The position numbers and the translations under genes are program-made. This document shows positions 44,660-56,164 of a stretch of 64,000 nucleotides of DNA, piece by piece. How positions within the stretch are numbered: the stretch's first letter is position 1; the number at the start of each line of letters is the position of its first letter. Below the pieces are notes generated by a model. It was not told the DNA's origin. It did no database searches and saw only the letters and a program-made list of their open reading frames with translations. Source of the DNA: Nematostella vectensis (lineage: Eukaryota; Cnidaria; Anthozoa; Actiniaria; Edwardsiidae); NCBI RefSeq assembly GCF_932526225.1, contig NC_064048.1, positions 9,996,188 through 10,060,187 on the forward strand, written 5' to 3'.

Positions 44660-47600
44660 GATAGTAGTAGTAGTAGTAGTAGTAGTGGTAGTAGTGGTAG
44701 TAGTAGTAGTAATATTATCTCACTCTCAGGAGCAATAGTGAACAAGCTTGAGTGTGTAAGATCTTCAAGGAATATGAAATTGCAACTGGTAAACAGTGAA
44801 AAAAAATTCGAGGACATGGCCGAGGATCGAACCACATCCAGATCAGATAAACTAAGAAAAAATAGACCATACTTCCAGACATGCGCTGAAACACCGTATG
44901 GCAGCATAAAGCTTTACGGCTAGGCTGGAGATTTCGGCCCCAGCACCGCTATCTAGCGAACTGTACAACACAAAGGAACCTGAGGTACCCGCGCATTAAT
45001 GGGGAGGCAATAACCAGGATCCCAGGCCTGTCTTAGTCGGTTACGCCACGCACAGCTCGCTGAGATATTCACTGAAAAATATCGGGGTCTTTTTCACGCT
45101 TGAATCTCTTGGGAATAGGTGTATCCTATAGTAATGTAGCGATGTCGTCATCATGTGCAGCAGACTATGAGCTAGATCTACATTTGCTGCCTTTAGCCTT
45201 TGTTCTTCTTTTTCCAGTCACGCACGTGCAATTTTAGATGTTTTGTGTTTTTAGGCTAAGTTCAAACGTCGTATTATCCATGAGCCGTATTCAATGCAAA
45301 TACAAGCAAATGAAAAGATAAAACAATCGACTTGATTTGTGTTCTTAGGCTAAGTTCAAACGTCGTATTATCCATGAGCCGTATTCAATGCAAATACAAG
45401 CAAATGAGAAAATAAAACAATCGACTTGATTTATTTACATGTATTTGCATTGAATACGGCTCATGAATAATACGACGTTTGAACTAAGCCTTAGGTTTTA
45501 AAAAATACTGTGATATACATCTCGTAAGCTACTCTTCTAGAATTTTTTTAAAGCATTTCAGATTCTAGATTTCGCTTTCCTTGACAAAGGCATCGGATGT
45601 GGGGGTCTAAAAAAGTCAAGTCCATATTCTTTGCTCCCTTGCTCATCCCTTTTCGGATATCTTAATTCGTATTCATATAATACAGATATAACGTTTACTA
45701 CGCTATTCAAGATCAATAATAAGGTGAAGTAACTCCCGAGAGCAATGAAGAATTCTAAAGGAATAAACAGTGAAGTTCCTAGCACAGGCTCAACGTGTTA
45801 ACCTGGGTGAACCAAAAATCGAAAAAAGACAAAAATGCTTGCTCACTCTTGCTCCTGGGAGCAGGAGTAAAAACCCCACCCTGTTCCTTTTCCACTCAGC
45901 ATATGGATAATGGTGATGGTGATGACGATGAAGTTTGACTGTTTATTACCGATAGTTACAAGATTCGATACCTTGTCGTACGTATATCGTATGTCCAGAC
46001 TTGGAACTCCTTGCGTAGCGTAGAAAGAGATATAATCACTGCTAAATGCTAGCCTCTCCATGCTGAAAGAAATAATATATCCTGTCTCAATTTATCTTCT
46101 TTGTTCCTGTTTCCGTCCCATTCCGTTCCGTTTCATTCCATTTCATACTTTACTGCAACACAGTCCTTCACATTCCATTCCGTTTCATTCCATTCCATAC
46201 TTCACTGCAACACATCCCTTCACATCCCATTCCGTTTCATTACATTTCATACTTCACTGCAACACATCCCTTCACATCCCATTCCGTTTCATTACATTTC
46301 ATACTTCACTGCAACACATCCCTTCACATCCCATTCCGTTTCATTACATTTCATACTTTACTGCAACACATTCCTTCACATCACATTCCGTTTCATTCCA
46401 TTGCATACTTTACTACAACACATTCCTTCACATCCCATTCCACTTCATTCCATTCCACACTTGACTTCAACACATTCCTTTACATCCCATTCCGTTTCAT
46501 TCCATTCCATACTTACAGCGGTAATGCTGACGACTCTTCAGATGGGCTCGCGTTCACCCAATCCTCGTAAAGCGTTCCTGTACCGCGTGACCCAGGGACC
46601 TGTGAACCAAACACCAATCAAGGGCGGGAGACAAAGACAAGCCTGCGCAATCGTAAATAGGGATCTCTGTACGCAAAAGAATGAACTTAGCATCAAAACA
46701 TTAGTGGCGCGCGCTTTTGCGGCAAAATAACAACATCAAAAAATCAACTTATTAAAGCACTTAAGTATAAGCCAGGATGTTTATTTGTCGTAAAGGGTTT
46801 ATTTTCATTCAAAGACAATATTTCATTTTTTTTTCGTCGTTGTCCTGCGTGACGCAGTCATTTCTGTGTTTACTTTGGTTTGATATTACCTTTCAAAACG
46901 TCAAGTGATCAGTTAGTGAAACTCGCCTATTAAACAGAATACTAAATGGCCTATCTAAGTTAACTTTTTAGGGCGAAGGAGGAAGGGAGATATAATTATG
47001 CAGCATGCATATAGGCCCATCACGCTAACCTCCATTCAAACCCGAGTCACACAAAGTAGTCCACTTGCATCGGCTGATTCAAACAACTGACTTATTTGCA
47101 ATTATACATGGCCATTTCGAAGTGTACCTTTTTTGCTGCCTCTCGAATAACCTTATGCATTAGAGGAACTGACTTGGCGCGAAAAGTGGCGTTACCATCA
47201 ACTGACATGTCGACATTGATGTACGCTAAGGCACGAGACGAGAGAATCTTAGCGTGTTCCTAGAAAACAAAACCACGCCCTTATATTAGGTTCAGAAAAG
47301 GACATTTATTGTAAGATCTGCGGTAGCAAAGAAAGAGAAAAAATTACAATGAAAATAAAACGATGTGGAGAAAAAATTGAAATAGATCAAGAACATTGTT
47401 GATGATTATTATAAATCAAGATGTGCTTGTTGACGATAATAATGAGGACACAGGTGATGGTGATGGCGATTTTGATAGTGATGGTGAAGATGGCAGTGAT
47501 GTTGATGATGATGGTGATCATAATAGGAATGATTATGATGGTGATGATAATAATAATATTGATGGTGATGGTGATGGTGATTGCGATCAAAATAGGGTTC

Positions 47601-50600
47601 AAACGACGACGAGAAACCCACCTCGGTCCACTCAGTAGAGCCGATCGTCCCCATCTCCTCGCCTCCCCAGCTCGCCATGACTATGGTCCGTCTGGGTCTC
47701 CAGCCTTTTTTGAGAAGCTCACCTAGTACGCGTGCCACTTCCATCAACGCCGCTGTCCCACTACTGCCGTCCGTGCCCCCAAACACCCAGGCGTCTCTAT
47801 GGCAACCGACTATCACCAACTGGTCTACAGCATCCAAATTTATTTGATCAGTTAGAGGTTCGTTTGCCCGTTTAGCAGACCATTTTCTTAGAGGATTTCC
47901 CTTCTAAGGCCACAGTTTTTTTCAGTATTTTCTTTTTCTTTTTAGCAAACCTGTCATTCGACTGGAATGAACTCCCTCCCTCGATTCCGATGACCTCACC
48001 GTCTATAATGACTGATTTTAGCAAGGATAATAACACTATATCCCTATCTCTAGTGTTTGTCTTTTCCAAGCCATATGTCCCAGGCATTCTTACCGCCCCC
48101 CATCCCCCCCCCCCCTCATATCCAGACCTCTCTTTCAAAGACCTTACTAAACCTAGAACTTCCTTATATCGTACTTACTTTATTTGGAAATTCGGCATAT
48201 TTTCCCCCTTTGTACAAAAATTTAAAACAAATATGTGCTCCTCTGGGAAAACGTACACTGTGGTTTTCCGTGCGAAGGCCCAAAATACACGCCTACCGCA
48301 CGGCATTTCTTTCAGTGCCCACGGAATTTCATTGTTGTTATAACGATCTTTCGAAATCGAAAAAAAAAAAAAAATCACAAGAAGACAGGGACGCTGTTTT
48401 AAATAAGAATTTTGACCAAACTTTTGACCATCTAAAAGGCCATTTTTCCAAGGGCACGGAATTTGAAGGGAAAGCGGACACCTTATAAACCTTAAACGGG
48501 ATTTTTTTTTATCTTTTTTTATTTTTTGCCGAGCTCACGGAATTCCTTGGTACGTTTTCCCATGGGTGAGACATATTGATATATATCCTTGCCTGGTTCC
48601 TCAACTCCGCGAATCTCGCCAATCACGTTGTAGATGGGTTTGATTGACAGGTTATTTTTGACTGACAATGTGACTGTCGTTGTATTATTCAATCGTGATT
48701 GGATACCATAATCAACAGGAAGACCACCTCTCCAGGAATCATCGGGGACTTTACCGTCTAGCGTTCTGTTGGTTTATATAAGATCTATTAAATTTTTTAG
48801 CCTACTCAAAAACCTCCGAAAGTGCTCGAGTAATCGCCGCGGCGCTTTTTTTAAATTTTATGTCTCAGGGAGGCTTTTATTCGGGTAGCCTACCTGTAGG
48901 CTTTAGCTGCTGATTTCGGCGGTAAAAACCCCGGCGCCTCTTATTTTTTGTCACTCGAATCCCAGATGGCGGCCACGAACTACTGTTTCGAGGATTTTTA
49001 TCGCCGAAATCAGCATCTAAAGTCTACAGGTAGGCTTATTCGGGGGAAATTCTTACAGCATTCCGGTGAGGAGCTTGAAGAATTCGGGGCTTATTTCAAA
49101 GTCGGTTTAAACTCTAGTTATTTTTGTGCCTTTTAACAACTTGAAATTAGTAAAAATTCCTCCCAGAACCATAACAAAACAGCGATAATAAAGAGTTGTG
49201 GCAGGTAGTCAATTATTATACCTTCCCTTCCAACTAGAGTCATCGAAGTAATCGACGTCTATAACGTGCAACACGTAGAACGAGGCGCCGATTCGGGAGA
49301 AGCCACACAGATAATAGAAAAATCACATAAACGGCACAACATTTGAAGAATTAGATTCAGTAACCATTACCCCATCAGGTAGGTCATGTCGCCATACGAT
49401 ATCGGCAGTACGGGAATTTGGGGCAATTCTTGTTTGATCTCATCAATCGGGATTCTATACATTCCATCTAAACACGAAACAAGCGTACAACAATAAATGG
49501 GCGGTACGTTAGTTAAAATTCTTCAAACACGGTCGCACTATGGACCGTTTTCAAGTTGGACCGAATGCACTAAAGCGAGACTTTGCTAGGTCAGAGGTTA
49601 TTTACAACCCTTCTTTCATGATTTTTACGATTAAACTTACAGGCTAGACAGCTGGTTCAGGCCCGTAACCAGGATTTTTCTTGGGGGGGGGGGGGGGGGG
49701 AGTTCTTTGATAAGGTTTTTATTTATGTCTTTGCAGTATCTCCACGGGACGTTAATTGTCGGATTTGGCTAAAAAAAAGTCTGACTTATGGATTGATGAC
49801 ATATCGGAGTGACCTAGCTTATGCTTTATATAGTTTTGTCTACAAATAGCACGTCTATTGACAACCAAAAGTGGAATTTTGGCAGTTGTGGAGGGGTGCG
49901 TTCGGCCGTTGAGGAAAAATGTAAATAATTAGAGCTACATTAGAGCTACAAAAACGTTTTTGAAGACTCGAACCATGTGCACCTTTGGAATATGCTTCAC
50001 GGCTTTGGTTAGGTTCAAACGTTGTATTATCCATGAGCAGTATTCAATGCAAATGCTACCCTTTTTGAGCGAAGCGAAAGAATTCTTTAGCTTTGCTCAC
50101 ATCGTTCTCGCCGCGAAGCTCGGAGCCTCTGGTACCCAGGGTATGCAAATGCATGCAAATTTAGACGAAACAATTGACTTGATTCATTTGCATGCATCTG
50201 CATGGATAATACGACCAAGTGGCCAGGGGCGTAGCCAGGGGGATGGCCTAGGGAGCCCGCCCCTCCTCCCCTTTAAGTAGCCAAAAATACAGTAAATGTA
50301 TTAGACATTATCTAAAATACAGGAGAAAATGCCTTAAAAGTCCCTTTTGGGTCCCCTCCTGTTAAAAATCCTGGTTTCACCGCTGGTGGCATCCATTGCC
50401 TAAGAATCTCCCCTGAGCTCACTCCTCCTTTCTTCAAACTTCTTCTTTTGCTTCCAACTTTCAATATTTGTTGCTCGAGTACGCGTACGCGCATTTCGCG
50501 CGTTTTTCAGCGCTGTCGTCGGTGAAGGATTCGATCAAGTTCCCAGAACCCCTGACTCTTTCAGAAGGAGGCTCTTTTGCGGACGGCCACAAAAAATCAC

Positions 50601-53600
50601 GTGGTCTTGAGAAAAGAATGTGAGTGATTGGCTGTACATACCTACCGCGGGCCTGCCCGGGGTCAGCGGATCTCCGCTGTAATGCGTCGTCTTGATGTTA
50701 CCACGAGTTACACCCGTGCTTGGCATCCAGTTGTACAGAGGATAGACCTTGTCTAAGCCTTCACACGCGACCTCTGACGGGTCTGAGTACAGGATCACAC
50801 CCACGGCTCCATTCTTCTGGGCGCGCAGCACCTGCATGTTGAAGTGTTTTTATCACAATATCGCGGGCTCAATATACTGCTAGTTTCCGTGGACACGGAA
50901 ATAAATGCCGTGCGTTAGGCGTGTATTTTGGGCCTTCGCACGGAAAACCACAGTGTACGTTTTCTCATGCAGTGACCGTGTCTAATGTGTTAAAATTTGT
51001 TTTACCAATATGATAGACGAATAGTTTCTTAGAAAACATTGTTTAATTAGCTGATATTTTTTTCTGTTATTTAGCCGTACCGCCTGCTTACTTGGTTACA
51101 ATTTGAGGACTTTCGAAAGACCAATTTGTTTGCTGGACATACAGAATCTCGGTAAAAAATGAACAAAAACATCAGAATTTGGTAGTCTCCTTGAGCAGCC
51201 TTTGTGATATCTGCTGTTCCAGGCCACCTCCTCTCTTTGGTGGAATATTCCCCCCCCCTCCCCCCATACCCCCTTGGCTTTCGCCATTTGTGGGCTAACG
51301 AGCGCTTGCGTGAAAAGCCACGCTAAAGGAGACTAGGGATTTTTAACAACGACACTCGTAAATCGCGCGCTTTGATTGGTCCATGTGTTTAAGTCACGTG
51401 ACTTTTAGCGTGTAAAATTTACTCCCGGTAATGAAGTGGTGGTCAAAACAACAACGCGCGATATGACAGCTGCAAACGAAAACTGGCTTGGTACAAGCAT
51501 GTGCGCGCTCTCCAGAACTATACTGTAACGTTGTATAAAACAAATGAATCTCATTTTTTGTGCGTCTATCCTCTAATGAATGCACAGAAGACGTCACATC
51601 GTGTCATGAATAACAGCGTACTTTTTTGTTTATGACACGCTGTGACGTCATTGGGTGACAGACGTCAATAGGGACAGAAGCATACAAAAATGAAATCTAT
51701 TTGTTAAATTGCGGACAGTGTTATTAGTCATACTTGCGATGCTCGATTGGATTTGCTGTACTGGAAAATGACTATCTTGCCGGTTACATTGACTCCAATG
51801 TTTTCTAAGTCTTGGAAGTCTTTATGGCGACCTCGATATGCGTACACGAGTGTTCCCTACAGATAGATAGTGACAGGACCAGTTAAAGAGCTCTACTCAG
51901 ACACATATCTTCAATTTTTTACCAAGCATGCAACACAAATTATGAGGAAAAAAAATGAAAGAAGCCATACCTAAAAATAAAATCTTATGTTTTCTTTACC
52001 CATATTTACATAATTAAACCAAAATTTGGAATCTAATAAAAAGGGTGCTATCTTGCAAATAAGAGAAATGGAGATAGCTTTTTAATCTAGAAAGTAGCTA
52101 AACAGCAGCGTGTAAGGGATCTTCCGCGGAAAGGGTGTGTGGGGGGAGAGGGGGAGTTTGCAGACATAGGCATCATACAAAAAAAGGTTTTTTTTCATAA
52201 AGTATTGCCGCTTTTGGCGGCCAACAAGGTGATACGAACATCCTTAGAGTAAGTGATACGAACATCCTTAGAGTAAGTTTTTTGTGGTTATAATAACTTC
52301 TTACCGTCACCATCCACTGGGGGAGCAAATTGCTGTATGGTGGTAATAATTTCTTACCGTCACCTCCCCACTAGGGGAGTAAGCGCTGTATGGTGGTAAT
52401 AAGTTCTTACCGTCACCTCCCCACTAGGAGAGTAAGCGCTGTATGGTGGTAATACGCGCGTGCTGTTTTCCTCGGGTAAAAGTGGTTTTTCTCGTCCTGC
52501 TGATTTAAATATTACCTGTCCGTCACTAAAAAAGAAAAACGTCAGTCAAGACGCTAGCAAGAGGTAAATAATTACTAATTTAACCGGTACTATAACCCTG
52601 ATAAACACTCGTGTTCTTGAACCAGATCAATATAATCAGATTAATCAATTGACTCCTGGCTATTTTGTAGCTTAAAACATAAAACAAACTGACCAAAAAC
52701 ATATACCTCCCCCCTATTTTGATTTTTTTACAGCCCATCAAAGTTAATCACCGCTGCACATGGTCAGCGGTATCCAAGCTTTCCAGCAGTGCTTTGCGGT
52801 CCCATCTCTAATCCCTCGTCGCTGTTCTAATGCGAGCACAAATTGAAAGTTTCCTGTATTTTTCATAAAAATACAGCTATGAGCATATTGGGAGAGTGCC
52901 TTTGGACATCATTAAGACTATTTGGGCATAATTGAGTGCTGTGCTAGAAAGGTATATGCAAGAAAGGGTGGATTCATGGAGAGTTTTTTCTTGTTTGTTT
53001 TGCCTGGATGAGAAAATGCTGCCTTTAAATGCAAATTGATTTCAAAATTGTTCACATTGCTTTTCTGTGTCTGTATGACCTGAAATTGATTTGTTTTGCT
53101 TTTGGATTAAAAAAACTGGAAAGAGGACTGGCCCTCCCCTCGTGAATTTCCCCCGGATCTCCCAGAATGCTTTCTGTAGGAGTGGGCATTGTATTTTGAG
53201 GCAAATTGACCTGGAGGATGAGTAAAGGTATCTATTTGTGTCTTGAGCTGTGTTTGCTGATCTCTTTACCTTGTGTGGCATTTTGTGTATTTTGTTGGGA
53301 GGAGTGATTCTGTTGTTTTTCCTTGTTCGATTTGGAATTTGTCAAAGTACCTGTGAGCTATTATTTGGCTAAAGAGTAGTTGCTATCATTTTGGTTGAAT
53401 GCATATCTTCAAGACCATGTATTTCTTAGACTGACGCCCGAGTATCTTCATCTTGTTGTGTTTATTTTGCATTAATGATTTTTTTTTTGGTTGTGTGCAC
53501 TTCTCAAAGCCGATACAGGCCGGTTAAGGGGTCAATGTGTTATTGGATTCAGTAAATCAGGAGTGTAGCTAGGCGTGGATGAAGGAGGCGCGCGCATTCT

Positions 53601-54474
53601 ATCTATTTTACTAGAATAGCACAGACAGCTGCAACTGGGCGATTATACGAGCGCTCTGTTTCAAATAGCGGATTGTCCGTGAAGTAGAGTTTGCTATAGA
53701 GTCATCATGAGTCTTTCTCATGAAAGACTACCTCACGTTCATGCCTTATAAACCTGACCTGAAAATACGCAAGGAAAATATAACCGAGTAACAACAAGTT
53801 TCCCTCTATTTAGTTTATCCCCTACACTTTTGCTTTGATATCTGTCACAGGATATTCTTGAATTGCATTGTGTCACAAAGGTCTATTTTAGTTACTACCC
53901 AGAAGGTAGTGAGGTAGGAGTGAAAGTGGGAGGTAGGGAGGCAGATGTTTTCATAGCAAATTAATCACTTTTCCCCACCCCTCCCCGCGCACCCCCTCCA
54001 CCCATGTTCACCTGTCTCTGACTGTGACATAACCGGGTTCCTCGGGCACCGACACAAGCGCATCGTACTTCTTCAGGACAACTCGTTCAACACCATACTG
54101 CTGCCATTTGTCCTGGATGTACTCGGCGAGCTGGTGGTTCTCGGCTGATGCCGTCGAGTGGGGTATTCGGGTGAAGTATCTGTACAAGTAAAGCGGCATA
54201 GTCAGTCTGGGGAGGTCTAGTTAAGGAAAGGGAAGGGAAGGGAAGGGTCTTATTACCTTAGTTGCTCTCTGATAATGTCAGCCGATATATTATCAACGGC
54301 TTCGCGGTGTATTTTCGTCAGGTTCATCCCGACAGGCAGCTCATATCGTTTAGTATCGTTACCGTCACGCGTATGCGTTGCGTTACATTCTTGAATGAAT
54401 GCGACATGCGTGAACAGTAACGTCGCTAGCGCCATATAAGGGGCCACCACGTGACTAGCCCGCTGACGCATCAT
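39610..54474 (-). CDS. FOLH1-like: NAALADase / glutamate carboxypeptidase II-like M28 metallopeptidase (complete, 15 exons)
   Basis: Exons in transcript order: 54474-54257, 54179-54012, 52525-52411, 51856-51734, 50831-50642, 49467-49371, 48765-48593, 47824-47622, 47259-47128, 46599-46517, 46062-45972, 42981-42726, 41127-41046, 40866-40765, 39787-39610. All lengths and phases agree, giving 736 residues (human FOLH1 about 750). The family cleaves C-terminal glutamate from peptides such as NAAG or folyl-polyglutamates. A hydrophobic N-terminal segment (residues about 10-30) acts as signal or type II anchor. A PA-like domain follows, then the M28 core with di-zinc residues His370, Asp380, Glu417 (base), Glu418, Asp446 and His543, then the C-terminal dimerisation domain (LLERAF, WEDVKQQ). 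Intron 7 has a GC donor. Several junctions are embedded in tandem repeats. The symbol reflects family, not a proven one-to-one orthologue. Confidence 0.94.
39762..39883. repeat. 61-bp duplication spanning the 3' splice site of NAALADase exon 15
   Basis: Copies 39762-39822 and 39823-39883 differ at very few bases. Each holds the acceptor GTCCTTAG and the first ~26 exonic bases on the minus strand. The gene-proximal copy (acceptor at 39788) is the one in frame with the conserved C-terminus. Splicing at the distal copy would read into TAA. Confidence 0.9.
40282..40459. repeat. Near-perfect 178-bp foldback element
   Basis: The ends AATAGGCCATTCCAGCTAT and ATAGCTGGAATGGCCTATT are exact reverse complements, and the arms remain inverted inward through GCGCGC-rich and ACCTACCTCAACTACC blocks to a short central loop near 40370. 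It lies in NAALADase intron 14 and has no open frame. Confidence 0.9.
41168..42750. repeat. 32-bp minisatellite made of the exon 12 / intron 12 boundary, ~49 copies
   Basis: Every unit equals the last 25 bases of NAALADase exon 12 plus the first 7 bases of intron 12 on the minus strand, so each copy contains CCCTTG|GTAAGTA. The exon-proximal copy (42726-42750) is the coding one. The array fills nearly all of the 1.6-kb intron (42725-41128). Variants are few (A/T or G/C changes, one extra A near 41745, one copy shortened near 42519). Confidence 0.97.
43060..45250. other. NAALADase intron 11: repeats without genes
   Basis: GTAGCCAGGGGG with a G run at 43081-43097; an 83-bp direct duplication starting at 44341 and 44424; a CAT/CAG/TAG trinucleotide microsatellite at about 44610-44712; and at 44815-45020 a dispersed repeat (GAGGATCGAACC ... 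GGTACCCGCGCATT) shared with 56165-56300 and 56800-56850. Open frames across the microsatellite are not genes. Confidence 0.6.
45252..45493. repeat. Foldback element with a duplicated left arm
   Basis: Two ~92-bp direct copies (from about 45252 and 45344) start TTAGGCTAAGTTCAAACGTC, and an inverted arm ends GACGTTTGAACTAAGCCTTA at 45493. A related foldback copy lies at 50008-50215 (GTTCAAACGTTGTATTATCC on the left arm, GATAATACGACC on the right). Confidence 0.85.
46103..46516. repeat. 52-bp minisatellite abutting the 5' splice site of NAALADase exon 10
   Basis: About eight copies of a 52-bp unit (CCATTCCGTTTCATTMCATT core, then ATACTTYACTGCAACACA). The last, gene-proximal copy runs directly into the donor of exon 10 (minus strand GCT|GTAAGTATGGAATGG), so the intron begins inside the repeat. 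Confidence 0.9.
47440..47585. repeat. Imperfect GAT/ATC microsatellite in NAALADase intron 8
   Basis: About 145 bases of GATGGTGAT-type trinucleotides start about 40 bases downstream of the exon 8 donor. The long His-rich and Ile-rich open frames across it are repeat artefacts fused to exon 8. Confidence 0.85.
48228..48330. repeat. Dispersed repeat, copy 1 of 2
   Basis: AACGTACACTGTGGTTTTCC followed by GTGCGAAGGCCC recurs in inverted orientation at about 50888-50976 in another intron of the same gene. Confidence 0.7.
48875..49045. repeat. Foldback element in NAALADase intron 6
   Basis: Arms around 48886-48935 and 48994-49037 are inverted copies (GCCTACCTGTAG, GCTGATTTCGGCG on the left; CGCCGAAATCAGC, CTACAGGTAGGC on the right). 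Confidence 0.8.
50008..50215. repeat. Foldback element related to 45252-45493
   Basis: Left end TTCAAACGTTGTATTATCCA and right end GCATGGATAATACGAC are inverted; octamer-like ATGCAAAT units occur on both arms. It lies in NAALADase intron 5. Confidence 0.7.
52232..52280. repeat. 24-bp tandem duplication
   Basis: GTGATACGAACATCCTTAGA followed by GTAA occurs twice head to tail in NAALADase intron 3. Confidence 0.8.
52298..52456. repeat. 53-bp triplication containing the 5' splice site of NAALADase exon 3
   Basis: Copies at 52298-52350, 52351-52403 and 52404-52456. On the minus strand each reads TACCACCATACAGC ... GTGACG|GTAAGAA, that is, the exon 3 end plus donor. Only the exon-proximal donor (52410-52409) keeps the frame. 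The distal copies are intronic, and the second would bring a TGA. Confidence 0.93.
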
Positions 54475-56164
54475 GATGGATTAAGAATGGAGAATCACCC
54501 TGGTAATTAAGACAAAATGGAATATAAAAACATAGCAAGACAGCATAAATGAGAGAAGAAAACTTGCTTATAAAGCGCGCGACACATCAATTCCATCTTT
54601 TTCTATTTTTAGTTACACCATTTTAGATATACAGCATTTTTATCTACCCCCGCCCGTTCGGCGGCATTTGTATCTTGTTGTTTAGGGCTGTTTGAGTTAG
54701 TGGAAACCTTATGTATAGTGCGCGCACCACCTATATTTCATATTTCTGTAATTCTGTTAATTCATCCAAGGGACGCCCAAGTAAATCATAAAGATCCGGT
54801 TCTTAAGGCTACTAAGAATTTCTCCTAAATCCCGGCGCATTCGGTCAGAAAAATCTCACGCGTGCATTTTGCTCCCTGCCTCGAGAGGCCAGAAACTCAC
54901 AGTGTACGTTAATCGCAGGAGCCCAGTGATATCAGACACAGTCTGAAGCGGCTTATCCTGTCAAAACATTGGTCAATAAATAACAGGCTCACGAATAGCT
55001 GAGGCAAAGTTTTCTCCTGCTCGAACTGTGAGATTTTCCAATTGCGAGGCAGATGGCAAAGTGCACGTGTGAAATTTTCTTTACCGCGTGCGTCGGCCTG
55101 TGTTACCGAGCGTGAAAATAGGCGCGAAGGAGAGCAAGCGAAGAAGGAAGAAAGGTACAATTTCTTTACTTCTTTCTCCCTCTTTCCTCTCATTTGCGCT
55201 GAATATCACACGCGCTTTGAGCGTTGTTACGTCTGCCCTTTTTTTCTGTATGGCGCTAGATAAAAATTTCCGGATGACTGCCATAACTCTCTGCTCTCCC
55301 CGTCGAAATTCCCGGTCTCTGTTTTATAACAAGCAATAATAGATTATTACCGTCCAAAACACCGCAACCCTACTCAAAAGATAACGGTAATGTCACTATT
55401 GCACTTCACAAGATCAAGTATCATAAAATCTAAAAAGAAAAAAAAAAGAACTGACGAATAAATACGCGTGTTACAATTAGTTTCAAAGCACAGTGTAGTG
55501 TAAAGGAGCCGAGGAAATTGATAAAGAAAAGGCATACATTTGCACTGCTATGGGAATTATTGTTATATAAACATTTCAGATATAAGGTTACATTCATGCG
55601 ATAAGTTCATACTTACATGAACCCATCATATCTATAGCGTGACTTCTTTAACCCTTGCAATCGGCCCTATTTCCCATAAATACACAAATAAAAATATATA
55701 GTACTTGATATTGACTGTTCGCTTTCAATTAGACACGGTATTCACCTGGCTCCGATTGTTTTTACTTGGCTTCGTGTGTTTCATTTATTGATTGTCAGTT
55801 AATTATTGAGTGTTAAAAGCCGGTTAGGACATGGGGTCAGTAACCCATAATAGCTTACCTGTTTCAAGACTTCCAAGAGTGGGATACCTGTGGGAAATGA
55901 AACGGGTAACCTGTGTTATCGGAAAGGCAAAACGTGATTTGCAATCAAAATACCAAAATAGTCGAGTCCGTAAACCAGAATAATAAACATGGCCAATTAC
56001 AAGGATGTACCGATAACGACGGGTAAACTGTTGGGAATTGCCAATAAGGAGTTCTGATGGGGGAGCCCCCTAAAACAATGATGAGATGTATTGCTACGTC
56101 TACAAATGACAAGTGTGAGGGATATACAGAGCAAGTAATAATGAAATGAAGAAGATAAGAATGG

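Noticed and set aside
44537-44923. Poly-serine protein
   Set aside because: It spans a trinucleotide microsatellite and a dispersed repeat inside NAALADase intron 11.
46060-46730. Phe/His/Ser repeat proteins on the + strand
   Set aside because: They are the reading of the 52-bp minisatellite and are antisense to NAALADase exon 10.
47409-47620. His-rich extension of NAALADase exon 8
   Set aside because: A GTGGGT donor ends the exon at 47622 with correct phase to exon 9; the extension is a microsatellite.
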